Positions 35,786 through 43,528 of a DNA stretch of 64,000 bases are shown in pieces. The notes beneath the pieces were generated by a model. It did no database searches and was not told the origin of the DNA. It saw only the letters and a list, made by a program, of their open reading frames with translations. The translations under genes were made by a program, and so were the position numbers. Source of the DNA: Flammeovirgaceae bacterium SG7u.111 (lineage in GTDB: Bacteria; Bacteroidota; Bacteroidia; Cytophagales; Flammeovirgaceae); NCBI GenBank assembly GCA_034044135.1, contig CP139021.1, positions 1,689,635-1,753,634 of the forward strand, read 5' to 3'. Numbering within the stretch: position 1 is the stretch's first letter; each line of letters begins with the position of its first letter.

Positions 35786-37408
35786 ATGAGACTAGTGATA
35801 CTATTATTTATATCTACATCTTTTATTTCAGACTTTAATGAAAGTTTGTCTAAAGCAAAAAAAATGGCTAATAACTTCCAATACGAGGAAGCTATTAGCC
35901 TTTGCTTTGATATTATTCAGCAAGCTGAAAAAGTAGAAAATGATTCAGCTAAAGGTTATGCTTTTATCAGACTGGGTACAATTTATTGTGACCTTGCTAA
36001 AGAAGAAATTGGAAAAATCTATTATTTTAAAGCTAAAAACGTAGCTCGAAAAATTAATGATTTACATCTTAATGCATTATCTAACTACGGTATTGCCGCT
36101 GCTTATCAGCATCTACATCATTATGATTCAGCCATATTTTTTTATAATGAAGCCATTCCTTATTTTGAAAGTGTGGATGATAGTTTGACACTTAGTTATT
36201 TCTACAGCAATTTAAGCCTATTGTATTCCAAAATTGATAGTATTGGTCAGATGGAAGCGTATTCCAAAATGGCTCTTTCGATACAAATAAAATATGATGA
36301 TCATAAAGGTATAGGAGTCTCCCTATCTAACCTTGGTTTAGCTGCAATGCATAATGAAGAATATTATCAGGCTATAGAAAAGTATAAGAATAGTCTACCA
36401 AAGTTTCGACTTATTGATAACAAAAAAGGGTATTCCGAATCTCTGCGTTGGATCGGGGTTTGTTACTACAAATTAGGGGAATATGATAGTGCCTCTTATT
36501 ACTTCTATAGGTATGAAATGGAAGGTCATGATTTGTACCACCAAGATTACCAAGATCAGATCCTTGAGTTAGAGACTAAGTATAAAACTTCAGAAATAGA
36601 AAAAGATATTGCAGTTAAGCAAGCCGAAATAGAGAAAAACCAAAAGCAAATTGCAATACTTATAGTAGTTATAATCGCTATTATCATCATAGCTACTATA
36701 GGTTTTTTACTTGTTCGCCAAAAAAGGTTGGTGATGAAAGCCAATGCTGAAAAAGCTATTCAAGACCTACTTCAGCAGCAAGAGATCAAGACTGCTTATG
36801 CCCTCCTTGAGGGGCAGGATTTGGAACGAAAGCGCATAGCCTCCGAGTTACACGATAACCTTGGCAGTATCCTCACTTCGCTCAATATGTTTTCAGATGC
36901 TTTACGGTCGAAAACAGAACCTGAAAAAATAAAGGAAATTGCAAGTAAGATTAGCGAAACCTCACAAATTGCTAACCAAGAAGTGAGGGCTATATCCCAT
37001 AGTCTCGATGCTGGTTTGCTTAACCACTTCGGGTTGAAAACAGCTATCCAGCATTTGATGGAAGCAATCCAAGCGTCAAAAAGCATTGCGATAGAGCTGG
37101 AACTGCAAATCGAAAGCTTGTTAGAAAATGAAACAGCTTTAGAGGTTTATCGAATAATCCAAGAGTTAGTGAATAATACGCTCAAACATGCTAATTGCTC
37201 AAAAATAAGGGTAGATATTAGTCATGTTGAGAAAGAAATGAGTATTATTTTTTACGATAATGGTGTAGGGTTTGACCTTTCTAAAGTAGAAAGAGGGATG
37301 GGGCTAAGTAATATTGAAAATAGGGTCTTAAAATTGGGAGGGGAGTTATCCATCGAGTCAGAGGTTGGAAAAGGAAGTACTTTTATCATTGAATTACCAA
37401 ACATATGA
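35786..37408 (+). CDS. TPR sensor histidine kinase (HisKA_3/NarL-type)
   Basis: Membrane kinase of 540 residues. A weak signal-like start (MRLVILLFISTSF) precedes tetratricopeptide-like repeats over about residues 20-260 (YGIAAAYQHLHHYDSAIFFY, NLGLAAMHNEEYYQAIEKY, WIGVCYYKLGEYDSASYYF). A coiled linker, one transmembrane helix (289-310) and a HisKA_3 dimerisation domain with phospho-acceptor His356 in ASELHDNLGS follow. The ATPase domain ends it (QELVNNTLKHA, FYDNGVGFD, GMGLSNIENRV). The TPRs face the periplasm in such proteins. The stop overlaps the regulator start by 4 nt (ATGA). No extracellular ligand is predictable. Confidence 0.9.
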   Translation: MRLVILLFISTSFISDFNESLSKAKKMANNFQYEEAISLCFDIIQQAEKVENDSAKGYAFIRLGTIYCDLAKEEIGKIYYFKAKNVARKINDLHLNALSNYGIAAAYQHLHHYDSAIFFYNEAIPYFESVDDSLTLSYFYSNLSLLYSKIDSIGQMEAYSKMALSIQIKYDDHKGIGVSLSNLGLAAMHNEEYYQAIEKYKNSLPKFRLIDNKKGYSESLRWIGVCYYKLGEYDSASYYFYRYEMEGHDLYHQDYQDQILELETKYKTSEIEKDIAVKQAEIEKNQKQIAILIVVIIAIIIIATIGFLLVRQKRLVMKANAEKAIQDLLQQQEIKTAYALLEGQDLERKRIASELHDNLGSILTSLNMFSDALRSKTEPEKIKEIASKISETSQIANQEVRAISHSLDAGLLNHFGLKTAIQHLMEAIQASKSIAIELELQIESLLENETALEVYRIIQELVNNTLKHANCSKIRVDISHVEKEMSIIFYDNGVGFDLSKVERGMGLSNIENRVLKLGGELSIESEVGKGSTFIIELPNI

Positions 37409-38022
37409 ACAACATTAACATCCTATTAGCCGACGATCATCAAATAGTCATTGAAGGGTTGAAGCTTCTTTTAGAAGCCAGAGATAATTTCGATGTTGTT
37501 GGTGAGGTAGTAGATGGTCAACAAGTATTAGATTTTATTGAAAAGAACAAAGTAGATATAGTCATTCTAGATATCAATATGCCTGTGATGGATGGGATAG
37601 CCTGTGCTAAAAAAATAAAGGAAAGCCATCCGCAAGTGAAGGTGATTATATTGACCATGTATGCGCAGAAGTCATTTGTAGAAGAGATCATTAAGATTGG
37701 GATAGATGGATGTCTTCTGAAGAATAATTCTGGCAAAGAACTAATCGATGCGATTGATAGGGTGCATTCTGGTCGCTCTTACTATGACCAGATCCAATTC
37801 TTTACTTCGACTAAAGAAGAAGTAAAGACCTATAAGCTAAGCGATAGGGAAATTGAGATTATACGCTCTTTGGCAAATGGCAGGACAAGCGCCGAAATAG
37901 CCGAAGATTTATATATCTCCCAGCATACCGTAAAAACACATCGGAAAAATATCCTCCGAAAACTAAACCTCCACAACAGCGCCGACTTGGTTAAATACGC
38001 ACTGAATAATGGAATAATCTGA
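37405..38022 (+). CDS. NarL/FixJ-family response regulator
   Basis: Regulator of 205 residues. The receiver domain has the acidic pair Asp10-Asp11, phospho-acceptor Asp56 (VILDINMPVMDG), a conserved Thr near IILTMY, and Lys near LLKNN. The LuxR-type helix-turn-helix runs LSDREIEIIRSLANGRTSAEIAEDLYISQHTVKTHRKNILRKL. It is partner of the overlapping histidine kinase and likely regulates the caspase operon or a stress regulon. Confidence 0.95.
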   Translation: MNNINILLADDHQIVIEGLKLLLEARDNFDVVGEVVDGQQVLDFIEKNKVDIVILDINMPVMDGIACAKKIKESHPQVKVIILTMYAQKSFVEEIIKIGIDGCLLKNNSGKELIDAIDRVHSGRSYYDQIQFFTSTKEEVKTYKLSDREIEIIRSLANGRTSAEIAEDLYISQHTVKTHRKNILRKLNLHNSADLVKYALNNGII

Positions 38023-38074
38023 GTTAAGATAGCCCAGCAACGACATCGCTCCGAGCTATTACACCTCTTCCAAT

Positions 38075-38176
38075 CCTCCAAAATACAGAGTCATTCTAGA
38101 CCTGACCCAGAGTTTCTCTTCTACACCTCCAAAATATGGAGTCATTCTGGGCTTGACCCAGAATCTTCCTCCCACG
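38075..38176. repeat. two tandem 51-nt copies with REP-like core
   Basis: Copies at 38075-38125 and 38126-38176 both read CCTCCAAAATA, then GAGTCATTCT, then TTGACCCAGA or CTGACCCAGA, then a pyrimidine-rich TTCCTCC-like end. The GTCATTCT...AGAATCTTCC frame recalls the element at 7686-7797. Confidence 0.65.
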
Positions 38177-38351
38177 TATCAGCGAGCTACGCAGAACTTA
38201 GTTTTTTTGGATAAGCAGTATAAGGACACTAATCTAAGGTAGGAAGGAGATCCTGTATCAAGTGCAGGAAGGCTCAATAGAGGAGTATCCTAAAGCATAT
38301 TTCTTTAAAAGGTAACCTATTTGCAAGCGATGGCGTCGTCTCTTTACCTCT

Positions 38352-38614
38352 CCAATTCCATCGATTATTGCGACCAGTTCATTGGTTCATCCACCAATTC
38401 CACCTATTATAGCAATCATCCCATTGGTTAGTCCGCCAATCCCACTTTTTATAGTACCCAGTCCATTGATTAGCCTACCAATTCCATTAGTTAAAGCACC
38501 CAGCTAATTAGTTAGCCCACCAATTCAATTGATTATAGTACCCAGCCCATTAGTTAGTCCACCAATCCCACTGGTTATAACATCCATCCCATTAGTTAGC
38601 CGACCAACTCCAAG
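38352..38614. repeat. 21-bp tandem array B (12.5 units)
   Basis: Twelve full units of exactly 21 nt and a half unit, with no indels. Two unit types alternate: CCAATyCCA...ATTATAGyA and CCCAGyCCATTrrTTAGyCyA, giving a 42-nt higher-order repeat. Read in codons it gives Pro-Ile-Pro-Leu-Val heptads on plus and Gly-Leu-Thr-Asn-Gly heptads on minus. Both frames are broken by stop codons (TAA in unit 8 on plus), so it is not a gene now. Unrelated in unit sequence to array A but identical in period. Confidence 0.8.
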
Positions 38615-39009
38615 TTTTGTGTAAGAAATAAAGTGTTATAGAAAGATTTTATGGGTTGAATTGGATGTCACCTATCGGTTATGAGATTCAGGCTATTTTT
38701 TGTGCCGATTTTCTAAACAATTGCATTGTTTGAGCAGCTGATTTTGGTAATAAATTGACCGAAAGTTTAAAATGGGTCTAACATTACTTAGGCAATATGT
38801 AAGATTTTTGCAATGAGAGAATATTTTGCCTGTAACAAGCCTAATTTTCATGCTATATTTTTTCTGATTTCTTACATCGGCTGCTCTAGCGGACTGTAAA
38901 GGAGGGTGATACTGTATGTGGTATACAGCTAAAAGTTGCATGCAACAAAAAATCTATAGCTCGTTATATGACCAATTAAAATTTTTATTAACCATAAAAT
39001 CAAAGACTT

Positions 39010-39705
39010 ATGGAAGAAAATGCAAATCCAATCAATAACACAGAAACCCCAAAGAGGAAAGAGAACAACTCTTGGAGGAAAACCTTTACACAAGATGTAC
39101 AATTCTTGGTGAAAGTAGCAGAAAGCACTAGCAACCTCGCTAGGGCAAACGATGCAGGCTTTACAAAAGGAGAGCTTGAAACCATGATAGCCGTGGCAAA
39201 GCAGGTAATTACCTTAGATATCGCTTGGGAGGAAATGCATGCCAAGCGAGACGACCAATACAGCATCTTTAGGCAGTCGATGGACAATTTGGAAGCCCTG
39301 TATATCCGCGACCTTACCAAGGCAAGGCGTATTTTCGACAAAGCAGAAGAAAAGGGCATCAGCAAAATGCTGAAGCTAGAAGGCAAGCGCCCGCAAGACA
39401 TTAGCAACATATTGGACTACATCACTAAGTTCTATAGCTTTATCCTAAGCGAGAAAGAGATTGGCGATAGGCTAAAGAAGCGGAACATTACCCCGGAACT
39501 AGCCCAACAGCTACTTGCCCTTACCGAAGAAGTAACCGACAAGCACATCCTCGCCCAGCGCAAAGCAGAAGAGGCAGTAGAAGCTACCGAAACCCGCAAC
39601 ACCAAGCGCGATGAATTCTACAGTTGGTTCAAAGATTTCAAAGCTACCCCAGTTCCAAAGAAAAAAGCTGCAGCGAGTAGTAAAGTGAAAGCTGTGAAGG
39701 CTTAG
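39010..39705 (+). CDS. uncharacterised helical cytoplasmic protein
   Basis: 231 residues, no family recognised. Highly charged and almost wholly helical, with heptad-like stretches (YIRDLTKARRIFDKAEEKGI, HILAQRKAEEAVEATETRNT) and a Lys/Ala-rich C-terminal tail (PVPKKKAAASSKVKAVKA). The tail looks like a disordered nucleic-acid-binding extension. No signal peptide. GC-richer and codon use more like housekeeping genes than the AT-rich loci either side. Single gene with a strong terminator 38 nt after the stop. Confidence 0.75.
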   Translation: MEENANPINNTETPKRKENNSWRKTFTQDVQFLVKVAESTSNLARANDAGFTKGELETMIAVAKQVITLDIAWEEMHAKRDDQYSIFRQSMDNLEALYIRDLTKARRIFDKAEEKGISKMLKLEGKRPQDISNILDYITKFYSFILSEKEIGDRLKKRNITPELAQQLLALTEEVTDKHILAQRKAEEAVEATETRNTKRDEFYSWFKDFKATPVPKKKAAASSKVKAVKA

Positions 39706-39743
39706 AAATTTTTTAGTTAGATATATAATCTATCCATTTTGTT

Positions 39744-39776
39744 ATTAGCCTAGTGTAAGCTGGGCTAATTTTTTTA
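39744..39776 (+). terminator. intrinsic terminator
   Basis: Seven-bp stem ATTAGCC/GGCTAAT with a loop of about 12 nt and a run of seven T, after the helical-protein gene. Confidence 0.75.
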
Positions 39777-39864
39777 TGCAATTTTAAAAGTTGTCCGATT
39801 TTTACAATGAAAGGTGTTTTGAGGGTGGTATGTTTGAAATATTATTAAACATAAACCATTCAAA

Positions 39865-40260
39865 ATGAAAAAATCAAAAGTTCTAATTAAGGAAAATGAT
39901 AAACCTATTCAGCTTGAAGTTCAAAGTGGGTATTCTATATTAGGAGGATTCTCATTGACATTGTATACGGATAATGAAAAAAGTGATCTTTACCCTGAAA
40001 GGGCGAAATCATTAACTGATAGAATAGTTGATATTTTTTTATTACCACCTGTAGACGTTTTACTAGAATCAAAACTTTATATATATGGTGTATATGGACC
40101 TGCACCTACCCACAGTCAAATTTTTATTAGTTATAATTTCCTTCAAGAGGACATTGAATTGAAGGTTCTTGAAAAAAAATCAAACCAAATAGAAGAATCA
40201 ATCAGTACTGCTTCAAAGAGGTATCATAATTCATTTTCATTTGAGAAAGAGACGGTATGA
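39865..40260 (+). CDS. uncharacterised protein, first gene of IS-disrupted locus
   Basis: 131 residues, no family recognised. Likely beta-rich in the first half (KVLIKENDKPIQLEV, YSILGGFSLTLYTD) with a Pro-rich turn (YGVYGPAPTHSQIFISYNF) and a helical tail. No signal peptide. Strongly AT-rich. The stop codon overlaps the start of the next gene (ATGA at 40257-40260), so the two are translationally coupled. Confidence 0.7.
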   Translation: MKKSKVLIKENDKPIQLEVQSGYSILGGFSLTLYTDNEKSDLYPERAKSLTDRIVDIFLLPPVDVLLESKLYIYGVYGPAPTHSQIFISYNFLQEDIELKVLEKKSNQIEESISTASKRYHNSFSFEKETV

Positions 40261-41345
40261 AAAAGGTAATATTGTTTATTTTGTGTTTTTCTTTTATTCT
40301 TAATTTGAAAGCTCAAGAAGACTCTGGAACTTCAGATTCGAAATCATTAAGTGACCAATCTTTAAAAGCAACAAATTTTTCTGTGCCAAATTCATTGGCT
40401 TTTGATTTATTAGAAGTGTCACCCTCTAATATTCATAGACCTGGAATTACAAGAGATTTTAAATCTGATTGGATATTTAATAATAATGGGTTAAACCCCA
40501 ACATAGCTTTTGAGGCAGAACCAATATGGCTTTTATTTCATCGGAAAACTAGTTTTATGGAATTTGAAGATAAGCGAAATAAATATTTAAGAAAAACACT
40601 GTCATCATTAAATTTATCTGTTGGTACTGTTACTAAAGATTCAACACAATCATTAGCATATGGATTGAAAATCAATTTGTTTACAGAAAAACATCCAATG
40701 TTTGATAATGACCTTATCTTAGATATAACTCCTAAAATGACTAAAATAGATACTTTATTAAGGGATATAGAAATAGATATTGATAATGCTAAAACTAAAA
40801 TAGAGTTTGATTCATTGAGTCAAATAAAAGATTCGATAGAAGTAGTAAAAGAAAAAGAATCAGCAAGTTTTAATGATTTTGTTATAAACAGACTCGAAGT
40901 TTTTGAAAAAGAAAATTGGAATTCTACTGTCATAGATTTAGGGTTCGGTCAAATATTAAATTATGATTCAGAAAAATTAGATAGTCTTAACCTTACAAAC
41001 AAAGGGTTTGCATTTTGGCTTGCAGGAGTTACTGGTATTGGTAAAAAAGTTATGCTTAATGGTATAATAAAATACTCTGTTTTTGACGAATTTAAAAGAA
41101 TTGAACCAGGAGGTAATATTAGATATGGGAGTTTAAAGGTTAATGGTTTCGTTGAATTACTTTATCAGTATACAGATTTTAATGAAATGGAAAACACCAA
41201 AAATATAATATTAGCTTATGGTGTTGATTATAAAGCGTCAAATGGGTTTTATATTCAAGCAAGTTTAAAAACTAAATATGATGAAGATTTTAAGGTCAGA
41301 AATTTAATTCCTACAATTAGTTTTAATTATCAGTTATCACAGTAA
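40257..41345 (+). CDS. uncharacterised exported protein, probable outer-membrane beta-barrel
   Basis: 362 residues with signal peptide MKKVILFILCFSFILNL ending KAQ. The N-terminal mature part (NSLAFDLLEVSPSNIHRPG, ADPIWLLFHR-like strand) and the C-terminal part (alternating aromatic and polar strands such as VNGFVELLYQYTDF, GFYIQASLKTKYD, LIPTISFNYQLS) look like a small barrel. A charged helical insert sits in the middle (DIEIDIDNAKTKIEFDSLS). No family I can name. Coupled to the preceding gene; the following gene is broken by an IS. Confidence 0.75.
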   Translation: MKKVILFILCFSFILNLKAQEDSGTSDSKSLSDQSLKATNFSVPNSLAFDLLEVSPSNIHRPGITRDFKSDWIFNNNGLNPNIAFEAEPIWLLFHRKTSFMEFEDKRNKYLRKTLSSLNLSVGTVTKDSTQSLAYGLKINLFTEKHPMFDNDLILDITPKMTKIDTLLRDIEIDIDNAKTKIEFDSLSQIKDSIEVVKEKESASFNDFVINRLEVFEKENWNSTVIDLGFGQILNYDSEKLDSLNLTNKGFAFWLAGVTGIGKKVMLNGIIKYSVFDEFKRIEPGGNIRYGSLKVNGFVELLYQYTDFNEMENTKNIILAYGVDYKASNGFYIQASLKTKYDEDFKVRNLIPTISFNYQLSQ

Positions 41346-41460
41346 AAGTTATTCTTGATAAATAATGCGGAAACATCTAAAATGAATTGGAATAAAACTA
41401 TACCATGGTTTCTTACAATAGCTTGTACTTTAACATTGATTGTGATAGGGGTATTCCTTA

Positions 41461-42327
41461 GATCATGTTTAAAAATTTTAAATAGGCATTTTTTTGATCC
41501 TATTAAGTATTATTTGGCAGTTTTGCCATAAAACCCAAGCTTCTTGGCTTTTGGTAGTTTTTTCATAGTCTTTGGACAGCCTCCGGAAGAAATTGAACGT
41601 GCCGAATGTCCTCTCGGTGACCCATCTCCACTTGATGGGCACAAAGCCCCTGGGGGTTGGGGGACAAGAGGATATCTCGACCTCTACGCCCCTTATGTTG
41701 TCCTCTACCCATCCGGTGAACTTCTTTTTATAGGCCTGGTCTGCCAGGATCTTTTCCATCCTGTGCAGGTAGCCCAAGAGGGGCTCCACCACCCGTTGCC
41801 CTATCGTGCCGTCATGCTCGTTGGCGCCAGTGGCGACCACTCCCCATACCAGCCCGAGCGTATCGGTGATGACGTGCCTTTTTCTCCCGTTCACCTTCTT
41901 GTTGCCGTCCAGCCCCGTGTCCTGCCCGATAAAAGGCGCGCACTTTACCGACTGGCTATCAATGGAAAGCATGCTCGGGGTCGCCTTCTTGCCCTTCCTC
42001 TTGCGCTCTAGTTGGTTGAGTGCCGCGTTCAGCCGAAAAAGCGTGTTGTCCCCCTGCCACTTGCGGAAATAATAGTATACCACATTCCAAGGAGGGCGTC
42101 CCTCGCCCGAGAGGCTGCGCCACTGCTGTCCGCTGCGCATGCAGTACAAGATCGAGTCCACCACGTCCCTGAGGTCATATTTGCGTTTCCTTTCCACGGG
42201 AAGATATTCTTTTATATATTGCCATTGCCGGGAGGTCAAGCGGGTATATCCTGTTTCCATAAACTTTGTTGTTTCGTCACTACAAAGTTTTAGCCTGCCC
42301 GGCTCTTTTCAAAATTTAAACATGCTC
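41461..42327 (-). mobile_element. IS5-family insertion sequence (867 bp)
   Basis: The ends carry imperfect inverted repeats: GATCATGTTTAAA on the left and GAGCATGTTTAAA on the right (reverse complement), continuing TTTT with a 2-nt gap. It contains one full transposase gene on minus. The dinucleotide TA flanks both ends, as expected for the IS427/IS1031-like subgroup. GC is clearly higher than in the host locus, indicating foreign, probably recent, insertion. Confidence 0.88.
41478..42260 (-). CDS. IS5-family DDE transposase
   Basis: Intact transposase of 260 residues in a single frame. The N-terminal DNA-binding part (LTSRQWQYIKEYLP, DLRDVVDSILYCMRSGQQWR) is of the DUF4096 type. The DDE catalytic residues are Asp101 (LSIDSQSVK), Asp174 (ILADQAYKK) and Glu216 (WVTERTFGTFN, followed by Arg as in the Y-R-E signature region). 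Complete coding and tight fit inside the inverted repeats suggest the element may still be active. Confidence 0.93.
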   Translation of the reverse strand: METGYTRLTSRQWQYIKEYLPVERKRKYDLRDVVDSILYCMRSGQQWRSLSGEGRPPWNVVYYYFRKWQGDNTLFRLNAALNQLERKRKGKKATPSMLSIDSQSVKCAPFIGQDTGLDGNKKVNGRKRHVITDTLGLVWGVVATGANEHDGTIGQRVVEPLLGYLHRMEKILADQAYKKKFTGWVEDNIRGVEVEISSCPPTPRGFVPIKWRWVTERTFGTFNFFRRLSKDYEKTTKSQEAWVLWQNCQIILNRIKKMPI

Positions 42328-42729
42328 TAATTAAGAATATTGAATGGTACAAAAGAAGTGTATTTGATATTTGTATTTCAGAAGTGAGTAGTCCAGAATA
42401 CAGATTTTATGCATACCATTTACACTTAAGTATGATTAAACGTTCAATAGGACTTTTTTCCGGTTTTGCAATAATGTTCCTCGGATTAGGAGTTGCTTTT
42501 TTTACATTAAAAGAAAATACAACTCTTAGCTCAGACGGTTTTGGCTTTACAACAAAAGTAGCAACTGCTTCGCCTGGAATAATTGCATTGTTGGTAGGTA
42601 CTTATTTAATTATATCAACAATTAATAGTAAAGATCATTTTCCTGTATATAGTAAAACTAATTCAACTAAAAGAACATTAGACAAATCTAAAAAACCGAA
42701 TTTTCCACAAGATTTAGACTAATAGTATT

Positions 42730-43335
42730 ATGAAAACTTTTGTTTTTTTATTTATTGTAGCGGCTTGTTCACTTTCTTTTTTTACTAAAATAGAGGATAA
42801 CATATCCCAAAAAGATTTAAGAACAACTTGTAAGGTTCTTTATCAATTGACAGATGAAGCTATTGATAATGATAGAAAGGATAACATAGCTATTTATTAT
42901 AATGCTTATTATGCTATTAGGGGAAATTACAATATAACAGATGGGTGCGATCAATACTTTGAAGGCATAAGCAGTAGTTATTTTAACGATATTGGAAGCT
43001 ATAATATTAATTTAGAATCTCCACCTAAAGCTAAAGAAATGCCAAAAATAGTAGTAGGAGGATTTACGCATCAGCAAGTCCAAGTTTTAGAAAAAATCAC
43101 TGAGTTGAATATAACTATGGATGACTTAGAAAAATATTTTTTCTATAATGAATTACAAAAGGGTTACATTGATTTAAACAAATTAAAACCTGAAAATATT
43201 GATGATCTAATGAAAATATATGATAATATGAATAAAATAAATTTAAATCATTTTGATGCTAACAAAGTAAAAGATTTGCCAAATAAAAAACTTGAAATAA
43301 AGGAATTCAATGAAATTATTAAAAACAAAAACTGA
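42730..43335 (+). CDS. uncharacterised exported protein, last gene of IS-disrupted locus
   Basis: 201 residues, no family recognised. The N-terminus MKTFVFLFIVAACSLSFFTK is a signal peptide or lipoprotein-like leader with Cys13. The body has two Cys (TTCKVLYQL, DGCDQYFEG), perhaps a periplasmic disulfide, and a helical Lys/Asn-rich C-terminal half (LNKLKPENIDDLMKIYDNMN). It starts 7 nt after the split membrane gene, so it was co-transcribed before the IS arrived; the element probably now reduces its expression. Confidence 0.7.
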   Translation: MKTFVFLFIVAACSLSFFTKIEDNISQKDLRTTCKVLYQLTDEAIDNDRKDNIAIYYNAYYAIRGNYNITDGCDQYFEGISSSYFNDIGSYNINLESPPKAKEMPKIVVGGFTHQQVQVLEKITELNITMDDLEKYFFYNELQKGYIDLNKLKPENIDDLMKIYDNMNKINLNHFDANKVKDLPNKKLEIKEFNEIIKNKN

Positions 43336-43528
43336 AAAGAGATTCTGAAGTAAAACCTTATATATAATATTCAACTTTATATTAACTCAAGCTCAGGTTC
43401 TAGTTCATTTTGATATTTTCTTTATCAACCCCCTACAAAAATTCATCAACATAAGTTTCCAACCTTATCCCCTTCCATCCCAACAACAATTACTAACTTA
43501 CCCCCATGTACAACCACAACTACAAAAA

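Larger units (their letters stand above)
38023..39009. other. 987-nt gene-free region
   Basis: Holds a 51-nt tandem pair with REP-like motif (38075-38176) and the second 21-bp array (38352-38614). The remaining sequence is AT-rich, with no protein-like frame on either strand. Confidence 0.6.
41382..42722 (+). pseudogene. small membrane-protein gene split by an IS5-family insertion
   Basis: The 5' part (41382-41460) encodes MNWNKTIPWFLTIACTLTLI and a TM helix up to VFL. The 3' part (from 42328) encodes IKNIEWYKRSVFDICISEVS and on through two more TM helices (LFSGFAIMFLGLGVAFF, GIIALLVGTYLIIS). Removing the element joins the halves in frame if the target duplication is taken as three bases (TTA/TAA, one mismatch), giving about 157 residues; with a two-base TA duplication the frame is lost. 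A GTG inside the 3' part (42384) might allow a truncated product. It is part of the AT-rich locus 39865-43335. Confidence 0.65.

Noticed and set aside
41544-42011. 155-codon plus-strand frame inside the IS
   Set aside because: Antisense to the transposase with its complete DDE residues.
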